Positions 1 through 8,086 of a DNA stretch of 64,000 nucleotides are shown here, piece after piece. Origin of the DNA: Gaiellasilicea sp963789355 (GTDB lineage: Bacteria; Actinomycetota; Thermoleophilia; Gaiellales; Gaiellaceae); the NCBI GenBank assembly GCA_963789355.1, contig CAWBKK010000002.1:124001-188000 (forward strand). Reading direction: 5' to 3'. Both the position numbers and the translations under genes were made by a program. The notes beneath the pieces are model-generated. The model was not told the origin of the DNA, did no database searches, and saw nothing but the letters and a program-made list of their open reading frames with translations. Position 1 is the first letter of the stretch. Every line of letters begins with the position of its first letter.

Positions 1-1
1 G

Positions 2-601
2 AAGGGCGCGTCGAGGCCGTTCGACGCCGGTCGCGACGGCTTCGTCATGGGCGAGGCCGGCGGCGTCGTCGTGCTGGAGGAGCTCGAGCACGCGAAAGCG
101 CGCGGGGCGAAGATCTACGCCGAGCTGATCGGCTACGGCGTCTCCTCGGACGCGAACCACATCACCGAGCCGGATCCGTCCGGCACGAATCCCGCCCGGG
201 CGATGCAGATGGCATTCGACGACGCCGGGATCGACCCGTCGGAGATCGGCTACATCAACGCGCACGGAACCTCGACGCCGCTCGGCGACGCGAGCGAGAC
301 GCGCGTGATCAAGCTCGCCGTCGGAGAGGAGAACGCCTACAAGATCCCGGTCTCCTCGACGAAGGGCGCAACCGGCCATTGTCTCGGCGCGGCGGGTGCG
401 ATCGAGGCGATCTTCACGATCCTCGCGACCCAGCGCGGCGTGCTGCCGCCGACGATCAACTTCGAGGTCGAGGATCCCGAGTGCGACCTCGACTACATCC
501 CGAACGAGTCCCGCGAGTCGGAGATCACCGTCGGCCTCTCGAACTCGTTCGGCTTCGGCGGCCACAACGCGTGCGTCGTGTTTCGCAAGCACGACGCGTA
601 G
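2..601 (+). CDS. fabF: 3-oxoacyl-ACP synthase II (KAS II), C-terminal part
   Basis: Condenses acyl-ACP with malonyl-ACP in fatty acid elongation. Only the last ~199 residues are in the window; the reading frame is open from base 2, so the N-terminus with the nucleophilic Cys lies to the left. Visible family marks are the SRPFD...RDGFVMGE segment, the first catalytic His in NAHGTSTPLGD, the KGATGH Lys/His motif and the FGFGGHNA end. In family members the MGE motif is usually followed by GAG; here it is AGG. It fits with accD/accA at 3888-5676. Identity is secure; the true start is not visible. Confidence 0.95.
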   Translation, partial: KGASRPFDAGRDGFVMGEAGGVVVLEELEHAKARGAKIYAELIGYGVSSDANHITEPDPSGTNPARAMQMAFDDAGIDPSEIGYINAHGTSTPLGDASETRVIKLAVGEENAYKIPVSSTKGATGHCLGAAGAIEAIFTILATQRGVLPPTINFEVEDPECDLDYIPNESRESEITVGLSNSFGFGGHNACVVFRKHDA

Positions 602-611
602 CTCGCACGGC

Positions 612-640
612 GAGCCAAGCAACAGACTGTTACTTGGCTC
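612..640. repeat. palindromic repeat, copy 1
   Basis: Inverted repeat with 14-nt arms around a single central A: left arm GAGCCAAGCAACAG, right arm CTGTTACTTGGCTC, one mismatched pair. It lies 11 nt after the fabF stop and upstream of the 697 gene. Related copies are at 962-990 and 21947-21971. A 1-nt centre suits a two-fold protein-binding site or a cruciform better than an RNA terminator hairpin, and no T-run follows. Confidence 0.85.
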
Positions 641-659
641 AGTACGGGCACGGTCTCGT

Positions 660-673
660 GTCACATTCGTGAC
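660..673. promoter_or_regulatory. short inverted repeat upstream of the 697 gene
   Basis: GTCAC-ATTC-GTGAC, two 5-nt arms, ends 23 nt before the ATG at 697. Position and symmetry would suit an operator, but 5-nt arms arise easily by chance in this base composition, so this is only a candidate. Confidence 0.25.
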
Positions 674-696
674 GGTCGCGCTGCCAGGCTTTCGAG

Positions 697-972
697 ATGA
701 CGGCAGCAGCCCCACGAATCGGCCCGACACTGCGTGCGGCCATCGAGCGGCTGGATGACGAATCGATCCCGATCGCGGAAGTTCACAGGCGCGTTGCCGC
801 GCTGGCAAGCCATCTGGACTTTCCGAGGCCGAGCTACGAGCAGGTGCGAATTCTCGTCCACGAACATCGGAACGACGGGCTCGCTCCGACGGCCGGCCAG
901 ATCCTCCTGGACGTCTTCCTCAAGACCCGGCCGCCCCAAGCCCTGCTCGAGCTGATCGACGGAGCCAAGTAA
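697..972 (+). CDS. small helix-turn-helix-like protein, function unknown
   Basis: A 91-residue protein beginning MTAAAPRIGP. It is mostly predicted helical; the middle (IPIAEVHRRVAALASHL, then PRPSYEQVRILVHEH) has the look of a helix-turn-helix with a recognition helix, and the C-terminal third is a further helix. No signal peptide, membrane segment or Cys. I cannot assign a family by motif. It is bracketed by two copies of the palindromic repeat, and the second copy supplies the last codons and the TAA stop, so gene and repeat are physically merged. A DNA-binding protein acting on that palindrome is an attractive but untested idea. Confidence 0.65.
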   Translation: MTAAAPRIGPTLRAAIERLDDESIPIAEVHRRVAALASHLDFPRPSYEQVRILVHEHRNDGLAPTAGQILLDVFLKTRPPQALLELIDGAK

Positions 973-990
973 CAGACTGTTGCAAGGCTC
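962..990. repeat. palindromic repeat, copy 2
   Basis: Same element as 612-640 in the same orientation: left arm GAGCCAAGTAACAG, central A, right arm CTGTTGCAAGGCTC, with two mismatched pairs. It overlaps the 3' end of the 697 gene (stop TAA at 970-972) and reaches the 3' end of the opposite-strand acetyltransferase gene at 989. Confidence 0.85.
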
Positions 991-1462
991 AGAGGCGGAG
1001 TTCGAGCAGGGCGACGTCGCGCCACTCGCCGTTCAGTTGCGCGATCCGTTCGCGGACGCCGACCTCGCGGAAGCCGAGCTTGCGGTGCAGCTCGAGCGAG
1101 GCGATGTTCTCGGAGAAGATCGCGGCCTGAAGCGTCCAAAGACCGCCGTCGCGTGCGCTCTCGACGACCGCCTCCAGGAGCGCGCGCCCGACGCCATGGC
1201 CGCGCGCACGCTCGGCGACGTAGACGCTCTCCTCGCCGACACCCGCGTACACGGCGCGGCGCGAGTAGGGCACAACCGCGACCCAGCCGGCGATCTCGCC
1301 GTCCAACTCCGCGACGAAGCGGTGCCCCGGAAGATGCGCCGCATCCCAGTCCTCCCACGTGGGCACGGCCGTCTCGAGGGTCGCAACACCCGTTGCGATC
1401 CCCTCGGCGAAGATCGTCGCCACAGCGGGATAGTCGTCGGGTTGCAGCGGGCGAACGAGCAC
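989..1462 (-). CDS. GNAT N-acetyltransferase, phosphinothricin acetyltransferase-like
   Basis: Transfers acetyl from acetyl-CoA to an amine; the substrate is not known. The 157 residues show the PAT-subfamily layout: MLVRPLQPDDYPAVATIF at the start, AGWVAVVPYSRR, the acetyl-CoA loop motif RARGHGVGRALL, and LELHRKLGFREVGVRE near the C-terminus. Full length for the family. It diverges from the HAD gene at 1486 with only 23 nt between start codons, so one of the two starts may be internal or leaderless. Its 3' end touches palindromic repeat copy 2. Confidence 0.85.
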   Translation of the reverse strand: MLVRPLQPDDYPAVATIFAEGIATGVATLETAVPTWEDWDAAHLPGHRFVAELDGEIAGWVAVVPYSRRAVYAGVGEESVYVAERARGHGVGRALLEAVVESARDGGLWTLQAAIFSENIASLELHRKLGFREVGVRERIAQLNGEWRDVALLELRL

Positions 1463-1485
1463 AGCCCAACAGTAAGCTCACGTGC

Positions 1486-2160
1486 ATGTCCCGCTGGGCC
1501 ACGTTCGACTGCTACGGCACGCTGATCGACTGGAACGCCGGCATCGGCGGTGCGCTCGCGCAGCTCTACGGCGCCGAGCAGGCGCCGACGCTGCTGCGCC
1601 GCTACCACGAGCTCGAGCCCGAGATCCAGCGCGAGGGATACCGCACCTACAGCGAGATCCTGGCGCTGACGCTCGAGCGGCTCGCCCAGGAGATCGGTTA
1701 CGGGATTCCGGAAGGGGAGGGAGGCGCGCTCGCGCAGTCGCTCCCCGAGTGGCCGCCGTTTCCCGAGGTGCCGAAGGCGCTCGAGGAGCTGCGCCGCCGC
1801 GGCTGGAGCCTCGCGATCCTCTCCAACATCGACCACGCGCTGATGGTCGAGTCGGAGAAGCGGCTCGGCGTGCCGTTCGACCTGATCGTGACCGCCGACG
1901 ACGTTCGCTCGTACAAGCCCGCGCCCGGCCACTGGGAGCGGTTCTTCGAGACGACGACCGCGGCCAAGGAACGGCATGTTCACGTCGGCGCGAGCCGCTT
2001 TCACGACGTCGCCCCGGCGAAGGAGCTCGGGCTGAAGACGGTTTGGATCAGCCGCGGCGGCGCAGACTCGTTTGCGCATACGGCCAGCGCCGCGCCCGAT
2101 CGCGAGCTGCCGGATCTCGCCAACCTGCCCGACACGCTCGACGAGCTCGTCCCCGCATGA
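1486..2160 (+). CDS. HAD-superfamily hydrolase, type II haloacid dehalogenase-like
   Basis: Hydrolase of 224 residues using an Asp nucleophile: motif I FDCYGTLIDW near residue 7, motif II SNID, motif III Lys in SYKPAPGHW, and the last motif in VGASRFHDVAPAKELG. The sequence resembles 2-haloacid dehalogenase-like HAD-IA enzymes; the substrate is unknown and need not be halogenated. ATG at 1486 was chosen because motif I follows directly; the frame is open upstream but that part is antisense to the acetyltransferase. It overlaps the next gene by ATGA, so HAD-GNAT-arginase form an operon. Confidence 0.85.
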   Translation: MSRWATFDCYGTLIDWNAGIGGALAQLYGAEQAPTLLRRYHELEPEIQREGYRTYSEILALTLERLAQEIGYGIPEGEGGALAQSLPEWPPFPEVPKALEELRRRGWSLAILSNIDHALMVESEKRLGVPFDLIVTADDVRSYKPAPGHWERFFETTTAAKERHVHVGASRFHDVAPAKELGLKTVWISRGGADSFAHTASAAPDRELPDLANLPDTLDELVPA

Positions 2161-3062
2161 CGCTGCGGCCGCCCCGCGACGACGAGTTCGACGCCATGCT
2201 CGAGCTGCTGAACGCGCACCAGCTGGCTGCGTTCGGCGAGGCGGACGCGACCGCCGAGGATCTGCGCCTGTGGTTGACCACGCCCTACGTCGTCGTCGAG
2301 CACGACATCCGCGTTCTCGAACGAGACGGCCGCTTGATCGGCTACGCCGACGTGGATGCGACTCGCGAGGAGCCGCCGCTGTGGTGGTGCGACGTCAAGG
2401 TCGCACCCGACGTCGAGGCGAACGAGGTCGTGCCGGAGCTCGTCGCCTGGCTCGACCAGCGAGCGCGGACGGGTCGCCTCCGCGTCTGGACCTCGGACAC
2501 CGACCGTCGGATCACCGACGCTTTCGCCGCGCTCGGGTTCGCGCCCGCGCGACACTCCTACCGGATGGAGATCGACCTGGCCGGTGAGACGCGGGAGCCG
2601 AGCTGGCCCGAAGAGATCACCGTCCGTCCGATCCGCGACGACGAGCATCAGCTCGTCTACGACACGGTCGTCGAGGTGTGGCAGGACACGTCCGATCCGA
2701 TGGACGAGACCTTCGACGAGTGGGCGCACTGGACGACGAAGAGCGACACGTTCGATCCTTCGCTCTGGTTCCTCGCGTCTGCCGGCGAGGAGCTCGCCGG
2801 CTTCTCGCTCTGCAAGCAGAGCACGATCGATCCGAATGCCGGCTACGTCGCCACGCTTGGCGTCCGGCGTCCGTGGCGCAAGCAGGGTCTCGGCGAGGCG
2901 TTGCTCCTGCACTCGTTCGCCGCGTTCCGCCAGCGCGGCTGGACGCGCGGGACGCTCGGCGTCGACGCCTCCAGCCCGACCGGTGCGACCAGGCTTTACG
3001 AACGTGCCGGTATGCGGGTCTACCGCGACACCGTCTTTCTCGAGCGGCCGGTGCGGGCGTGA
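2157..3062 (+). CDS. double-domain GNAT acetyltransferase
   Basis: 301 residues with two tandem GNAT folds. The N-terminal half (about 1-145) is degenerate and lacks a clear acetyl-CoA loop. The C-terminal half (about 155-301) carries VATLGVRRPWRKQGLGEALLLHSF and ends with the typical ATRLYERAGMRVYRDTVFLE. Tandem GNATs of this type include MshD-like mycothiol synthases, but nothing here establishes that reaction. Start ATG overlaps the HAD stop (ATGA) and its stop overlaps the following GTG. Confidence 0.85.
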   Translation: MTLRPPRDDEFDAMLELLNAHQLAAFGEADATAEDLRLWLTTPYVVVEHDIRVLERDGRLIGYADVDATREEPPLWWCDVKVAPDVEANEVVPELVAWLDQRARTGRLRVWTSDTDRRITDAFAALGFAPARHSYRMEIDLAGETREPSWPEEITVRPIRDDEHQLVYDTVVEVWQDTSDPMDETFDEWAHWTTKSDTFDPSLWFLASAGEELAGFSLCKQSTIDPNAGYVATLGVRRPWRKQGLGEALLLHSFAAFRQRGWTRGTLGVDASSPTGATRLYERAGMRVYRDTVFLERPVRA

Positions 3063-3835
3063 GCCGCCTGCGCGCCCGCTGTCCCGACTGCCGCACCCTG
3101 ACCGCGGTTGCGATCGGGCCGGAGTACCAGTGCCATTCGTGCGGCCGCGAGTTCTCCGCCGGGCTCGTCCGCGTCCCGCGCGCCTGGGGCGACGGTGGCG
3201 AGTCGATGGCGGCCGCGGCTCACCTGGAGCTGCCGTATCCCGAGGCGAGCGTGATCGAGGCGGACACGCTGGTGGAGCAGAACCTTCTGCTCGCCTCGGA
3301 GCTGCCCGACCGGCCGATCGTGCTCGGCGGTTGCTGCTGCTCGCACGTGGGCGCGATCGAGGCGCTCTCGGCCGGGGAAGAGTGTCTCGCGGTCGTGTGG
3401 ATCGACGCTCACGGCGACCTGAACACGCCCGACTCGTCGCCCTCCGGGAACGCCTGGGGAATGCCGCTGCGGATGGTGATCGACGATGGAGCGGTCCTTC
3501 CTCGCAACGTCGCCCTCGTCGGCGCGCGCAGCCTCGATCCGCCCGAGGCCGAGTTCATCGCCGCCGCCGGGCTGCAGACCGGTGAGGGCGCGACCGCGCG
3601 TGCACTGGAGGGCGCCGATGCCGTCTACGTCGCGTTCGACGCCGACTCGGTCGAGCCTGGCGAGCTCGCCGTCTTCATGCCCGAGCCCGACGGGCTCCGC
3701 CTCGCCGAGATCGAGGCGCTGTTCGCCGATCTCGCAACCCGCACGCGCGTGGCCGGCCTCGGCTTCACGGGCCTCGTCCGCGACGACGCGAACGAGCCCA
3801 AGCTGGCGCGGCTCGCCACCGCTCTCGGCCTGTAG
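3059..3835 (+). CDS. arginase/agmatinase-fold protein with N-terminal zinc ribbon
   Basis: 258 residues. Residues ~7-35 form a putative zinc ribbon with CPDC and CHSC pairs. The rest resembles ureohydrolases: DAHGD at 116-120 and FDADSVEP with Asp194 and Asp196 match two of the Mn-binding motifs. The first metal motif, normally GGDHS, is here GGCCCSH (residues 90-96), so the usual metal His is replaced unless His96 substitutes. Activity as arginase or agmatinase is therefore doubtful. GTG start overlaps the previous stop (GTGA); last gene of the operon. Confidence 0.75.
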   Translation: MSRLRARCPDCRTLTAVAIGPEYQCHSCGREFSAGLVRVPRAWGDGGESMAAAAHLELPYPEASVIEADTLVEQNLLLASELPDRPIVLGGCCCSHVGAIEALSAGEECLAVVWIDAHGDLNTPDSSPSGNAWGMPLRMVIDDGAVLPRNVALVGARSLDPPEAEFIAAAGLQTGEGATARALEGADAVYVAFDADSVEPGELAVFMPEPDGLRLAEIEALFADLATRTRVAGLGFTGLVRDDANEPKLARLATALGL

Positions 3836-3887
3836 CGCAGACCGCGCCTGCAACCCCGACCCGCGGACACGGGTCTAAGATCGCACG

Positions 3888-4733
3888 ATGTCCGAAACCT
3901 CCCGGATCGACGTCTCGATCGAGCACAAGCAGGCACCGGAGCCGCCGCCGAAGAAGCATCCGAACACGTGCCCCGGCTGCGGCTCGCATTTCCGCGACGA
4001 CGAGCTGATCGCAAACCTGCGCGTCTGCACGCACTGCGGGCACCACTTTCCCGTCAAGGCGCGCGAGCGGATCGAGCAGCTGGCCGACCAAGGGAGCTTC
4101 GCGGAAGAGGCGGCCGACCTCCGTTCGGCCGACCCGCTGAAGTTCTTCGACCTCCGCGCCTACAACGAGCGGCTCGCCGAGGCGGAGGTCGCCACCGGTC
4201 TCGGCGACGCGCTCGTCGTCGGCGCCGCGACGATCGAGGATCTGCCCTGCGAGCTGGCGGTGATGGACTTCTCGTTCATGGGCGGCTCGATGGGGTCGGT
4301 CACCGGTGAGAAGTTCACGCGCGCGTGCGAGAGCGCCGCGGCCGCGGGCGTCCCCTTGATCTCGATCTCCGCGTCGGGCGGCGCCCGGATGCAGGAGGGG
4401 ATCCTCGCGCTGATGCAACTGCCGAAGACCGTGGTCGCGGTCGAGGAGCTCCACGAAGCCGGCTGCGCGCTGATCTCGGTGATGGCCCACCCCACGACCG
4501 GCGGCCTGCTGGCGAGCTTCGCCAGCCTCGGGGACGTGCTCCTCGCCGAGCCGGGGGCGCTGATGTCGTTCGCCGGCCCGCGCGTCGTCGCCCAGACGAC
4601 ACGCGAGAAGCTCCCCGACGACTTCGGGCTGGCCGAGTCGAACCTCCGCTTCGGACACGTCGATGCGATCGTCCCGCGACCCGAGTTGCGACCGACGCTC
4701 GCTCGCCTGCTCCGCCTGTTCGGAGAGGAGTAA
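3888..4733 (+). CDS. accD: acetyl-CoA carboxylase carboxyltransferase subunit beta
   Basis: Beta half of the carboxyltransferase that moves CO2 from biotin to acetyl-CoA, giving malonyl-CoA. 281 residues, normal length. The N-terminal four-Cys zinc finger is visible (CPGCGSHF then CTHCGHHF, residues ~25-48), followed by the crotonase-like core with GSMGSVTGEKF, SASGGARMQEG and HPTTGGLLASF. accA follows after 10 nt, so both subunits are co-expressed. Biotin carboxylase and BCCP are not in this window. Confidence 0.95.
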   Translation: MSETSRIDVSIEHKQAPEPPPKKHPNTCPGCGSHFRDDELIANLRVCTHCGHHFPVKARERIEQLADQGSFAEEAADLRSADPLKFFDLRAYNERLAEAEVATGLGDALVVGAATIEDLPCELAVMDFSFMGGSMGSVTGEKFTRACESAAAAGVPLISISASGGARMQEGILALMQLPKTVVAVEELHEAGCALISVMAHPTTGGLLASFASLGDVLLAEPGALMSFAGPRVVAQTTREKLPDDFGLAESNLRFGHVDAIVPRPELRPTLARLLRLFGEE

Positions 4734-4743
4734 AGGGTTTAGG

Positions 4744-5676
4744 GTGGCTCGGGATGCCGAGATCAGGTTACGAGACCGTTTGAGCAAGCTGGGCGGACTC
4801 GACCTGTTGCGCGGAGCGCGCCTCTCCGGCGAGCTCGAACGCCTGCAGCGCCAGCTCGACCGGATCGAGGCCGAGCCGACCGACGAGGAGATCTGGAGAA
4901 AGGTCGATCTCGCCCGGCACGAGGACCGGCCGTACACCCTCGACTACGTCGAGCGGATGCTCGTGGACTGGTTCGAGCTGCACGGCGACCGCGGCCGCGC
5001 CGACGACGCCGCGATCGTGACCGGGATCGGCAAGCTCGAGGACCGAACGATCGCCCTGATCGGGCACCAGAAGGGCCGCGACATCAAGGAGCGCACGCAG
5101 CGGAACTTCGGCATGGCCTACCCCGAGGGCTACCGGAAGGCGATGCGCGTGATGGACCTCGCCGACCGCCACAAGTTCCCCCTCGTCACGCTCGTGGACA
5201 CGCCGGGCGCCTATCCCGGGATCGCGGCCGAGCAGCACGGCCAGGGCGGCGCGATCGCCCATTCGCAGGCGCGGATGGCGCGACTCGGCGTTCCGACGGT
5301 CGCGTGCGTGATCGGAGAAGGTGGCTCAGGCGGCGCCGTCGCGATCGCGCTCGCAGACCGCGTGCTGATGCAGGAGAACGCGATCTACTCGGTGATCTCG
5401 CCCGAGGGCTGCGCCGCGATCCTCTGGCGCGACGCGGGTGAGAAGCGCAAGGCGGCGGCGGCCTTCAAGCCGGATGCGGCGCACTGCCTCGAGCTCGGCG
5501 TGATCGACGGGATCGTGCCGGAGCCCGAGGGCGGCGCGCACGAGAACCCCGACGAGGCCGCTCGCCTGCTCGCCGCAGCGGTCGGCGATGCCCTGGACGA
5601 CCTTTCCGGCGTGGCGCCACAGCATCTGCGCGCTGCCCGCCGCGCAAAGTTCAGGTCGATGGGCGTTCTCGCCTGA
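4744..5676 (+). CDS. accA: acetyl-CoA carboxylase carboxyltransferase subunit alpha
   Basis: Alpha half of the carboxyltransferase. About 310 residues: helical N-terminus with LERLQRQLDRIE, then DRPYTLDYVERMLVDWFELHGDR, GHQKGRD, DTPGAYPG and the oxyanion region GEGGSGGAVAIALADRV with SVISPEGCAAILWRD. GTG at 4744, 10 nt after the accD stop, is used as start; TTG at 4780 is an in-frame alternative, and neither has a strong Shine-Dalgarno. Partner of accD. Confidence 0.93.
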   Translation: MARDAEIRLRDRLSKLGGLDLLRGARLSGELERLQRQLDRIEAEPTDEEIWRKVDLARHEDRPYTLDYVERMLVDWFELHGDRGRADDAAIVTGIGKLEDRTIALIGHQKGRDIKERTQRNFGMAYPEGYRKAMRVMDLADRHKFPLVTLVDTPGAYPGIAAEQHGQGGAIAHSQARMARLGVPTVACVIGEGGSGGAVAIALADRVLMQENAIYSVISPEGCAAILWRDAGEKRKAAAAFKPDAAHCLELGVIDGIVPEPEGGAHENPDEAARLLAAAVGDALDDLSGVAPQHLRAARRAKFRSMGVLA

Positions 5677-5764
5677 TCACACTGGCCAAGAGCAGCGACT
5701 TTCCACAGCTTCCACAGGCTTTTCCCCGGTCCCGAATGTTGCTTGAAACTGGTATGAGTCCGCC

Positions 5765-8083
5765 GTGGCCTCGCTGAAGGACTACGAGCGGAAGCGAAAG
5801 CGCGGCGCCACGCCCGAGCCCTTCGCGCAGGGAAAGCGGGGCAAGGCGCCTATCTTCGTCGTCCAGCGGCACGACGCGCGCCGACTCCACTACGACTTCC
5901 GGCTCGAGCGCGACGGGGTTCTCCTCAGCTGGGCTGTCCCCAAGGGCGTCCCGCTGGAGCCGGGGACACAGCACCTGGCCGTTCACGTCGAGGATCATCC
6001 GCTCACCTACGCGTCGTTCGAGGGCGAGATCCCGGCCGGCAACTACGGCGCCGGCACCGTCGAGATCTGGGATCGAGGGACCTACGAGCTCGTGGAGGAG
6101 AAACCCGACGGTGGGCTGACGGTGCAGCTGCACGGTGAGAAGCTGAACGGCCCCTGGACGCTCGTCCCCGCGAAGCTCGGCGGCGACTCGAAGAACTGGC
6201 TGCTCGTGAAGAAGAAGACCGACGCTCCGGCGCCGCGGGGGTCGCGCTCGTACGCGCCGATGCTCGCCACGCTCGCCGAGAAGGTGCCGGCGGGTGACGA
6301 GTGGCTGCACGAGGTCAAGTGGGACGGCTACCGGGCGATCGTCACCATCGCCGGCGGCGAGGCGCAGCTGACGAGCCGGAACGGGAACTCCCTGACCGCG
6401 CGGTTCGAACCGGTCGCCCGCGCGGTCGTGCAGGCGGTGAAGACACCCGACTGCGTGCTCGACGGGGAGGTGTGCGCGCTCGACGAGAAGGGCCGATCCA
6501 GCTTCTCGGCGATGCAGCAGGGATCGGGGCCGCTCGTGCTCTATCTCTTCGACGTGCTCGAGGTCGACGGGGAGCCGCTGCTCGACCTGCCCCTGACGGA
6601 GCGGCGCAAGCGCCTCGAGGGGCTGGTCGACAAGCGCAACCGCACCGTCCGCGTCTCGGACGCCTTCGACGACGGCGACGCGCTCCTCGCCGCCGCCGTC
6701 GGCCAGCAGCTCGAAGGGATCGTCAGCAAGCGCGCGGATTCCCGCTACGAGCCGGGTCGGCGCAGCCGCAACTGGCTCAAGGTGAAGACGCAAGGACGGC
6801 AGGAGCTCGTCGTCGCCGGGTACACGAAGGGACAAGGTCGCCGCGCCGGTGTCTTCGGCGCCCTCGTGCTCGGCGTCAACGATGGTGGGGGACTCCGCTG
6901 GGCGGGAAATGTCGGCACCGGCTTCGACGACGCCGAGATCGAGCGGCTGCTCGAGAAGCTCCGGCCGCTGCGCCGCAACGAGTCTCCGTTCGCCGAGGTG
7001 CCGAAGATGCCGCGAGTGCGGAAGGGCGACGTCGTCTGGGTCGAGCCCGTGCTCGTCGCCGAGGTGCGCTTCGCCGAGTGGACGCACGACGCTCGACTGC
7101 GCGCCCCGGTCTACCAGGGTCTACGCGAGGACAAGGAGGCGAGCGAGGTGCACCGCGAGCAGGCACCGCTCCCGGAGGAGCTCACCCGTGGCGGACGCAC
7201 GTTGAAGCTGTCCAACCTGGACAAGCCGTTCTGGCCGGAGGAGGGGATCGCGAAGGGCGATCTGCTCGCGTACTACCGCGACGTCGCGGCGGTCGTGGTG
7301 CCGCACCTCAGGGACCGGCCGTTCACGATGAAGCGGTATCCGGACGGCTGGAACGGCAAGTTCTTCTTCCAGAAGGACGCGCCGAAGCACATGCCCGACT
7401 GGATCCCGACGCGGCCGTTCGAGGCGTCGACGCGCGACCGGCCGCCGCAGCGCCGGGTGATCGACTTCCCGCTCGTCAACGACGAGCTGGCGCTCCTGTG
7501 GATGGTGAACATGGGCTGCATCGACCTGAACACCTGGTACTCGCGCGTCGACAAGCCGTCGCGGCCGGACTGGGTGCTCTTCGACCTCGATCCCTCGCCG
7601 GACGTCGGCTTCCCGGAGACGATCGAGGTGGCGCTCCTGATCAAGCAGACGCTCGATCTGCTGGAGCTCGAGTCGTTCCCGAAGACGAGCGGCTCAGAGG
7701 GAATCCACATCCTCGTGCCGGTCGCCCGCCGGCACACCTACGGCCAGACCCGGGAGTTCTCGGAGATCATCGCCGGTGCGATCGCGCGTGCCCATCCGGG
7801 CCTCGCGACGACGGAGTGGACGAAGGCGAAGCGCCGCGGCGTCCTGATCGACTCGAACCAGAACGGGGAGGGAAAGACGATCGCCTCCGCGTACTCGGTC
7901 CGCCCGAAGCCGGGCGCGCCCGTCTCGACGCCGCTGCGCTGGGACGAGGTGAACGAGTCGCTCGACCCGGCCGCGTTCACGATGACCGCGGTGCTCGACC
8001 GGGTCGCACGCGAAGGCGATCTCTTCGAGGGCGTGCTGACGACGAAGCAGTCGCTCAGCGCCGCGCTGAAGACGCTCCGCTGA
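5765..8083 (+). CDS. ligD: ATP-dependent DNA ligase LigD (phosphoesterase-ligase-polymerase)
   Basis: Multifunctional end-joining enzyme of 772 residues acting with Ku in bacterial NHEJ. Order N to C: 3'-phosphoesterase domain (~15-155, with RRLHYDFRLE and HPLTYASFEGEIPAGNYGAG), ATP-dependent ligase domain (~165-460, adenylated Lys185 in VKWDGYR), and primase-like polymerase domain (~475-772, metal Asp607/Asp609 in LFDLDPS). This PE-Lig-Pol order is that of Pseudomonas LigD; mycobacterial LigD is Pol-PE-Lig. GTG start. No ku gene lies next to it. The 88 bp upstream hold no clear promoter. Confidence 0.93.
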   Translation: MASLKDYERKRKRGATPEPFAQGKRGKAPIFVVQRHDARRLHYDFRLERDGVLLSWAVPKGVPLEPGTQHLAVHVEDHPLTYASFEGEIPAGNYGAGTVEIWDRGTYELVEEKPDGGLTVQLHGEKLNGPWTLVPAKLGGDSKNWLLVKKKTDAPAPRGSRSYAPMLATLAEKVPAGDEWLHEVKWDGYRAIVTIAGGEAQLTSRNGNSLTARFEPVARAVVQAVKTPDCVLDGEVCALDEKGRSSFSAMQQGSGPLVLYLFDVLEVDGEPLLDLPLTERRKRLEGLVDKRNRTVRVSDAFDDGDALLAAAVGQQLEGIVSKRADSRYEPGRRSRNWLKVKTQGRQELVVAGYTKGQGRRAGVFGALVLGVNDGGGLRWAGNVGTGFDDAEIERLLEKLRPLRRNESPFAEVPKMPRVRKGDVVWVEPVLVAEVRFAEWTHDARLRAPVYQGLREDKEASEVHREQAPLPEELTRGGRTLKLSNLDKPFWPEEGIAKGDLLAYYRDVAAVVVPHLRDRPFTMKRYPDGWNGKFFFQKDAPKHMPDWIPTRPFEASTRDRPPQRRVIDFPLVNDELALLWMVNMGCIDLNTWYSRVDKPSRPDWVLFDLDPSPDVGFPETIEVALLIKQTLDLLELESFPKTSGSEGIHILVPVARRHTYGQTREFSEIIAGAIARAHPGLATTEWTKAKRRGVLIDSNQNGEGKTIASAYSVRPKPGAPVSTPLRWDEVNESLDPAAFTMTAVLDRVAREGDLFEGVLTTKQSLSAALKTLR

Positions 8084-8086
8084 CCG

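Noticed and set aside
612..640. Rho-independent terminator for fabF
   Set aside because: The palindrome has a 1-nt centre and no T-run, and a copy lies inside the coding part of thiL where termination would be harmful.
1153..1485. An N-terminal extension of the HAD protein
   Set aside because: Arg/Pro-rich and antisense to the acetyltransferase; HAD motif I starts right after ATG 1486.
5700..5725. Repeated TTCCACAG resembling DnaA boxes upstream of ligD
   Set aside because: Only two imperfect copies, no AT-rich unwinding region and no dnaA or dnaN nearby; not an origin.
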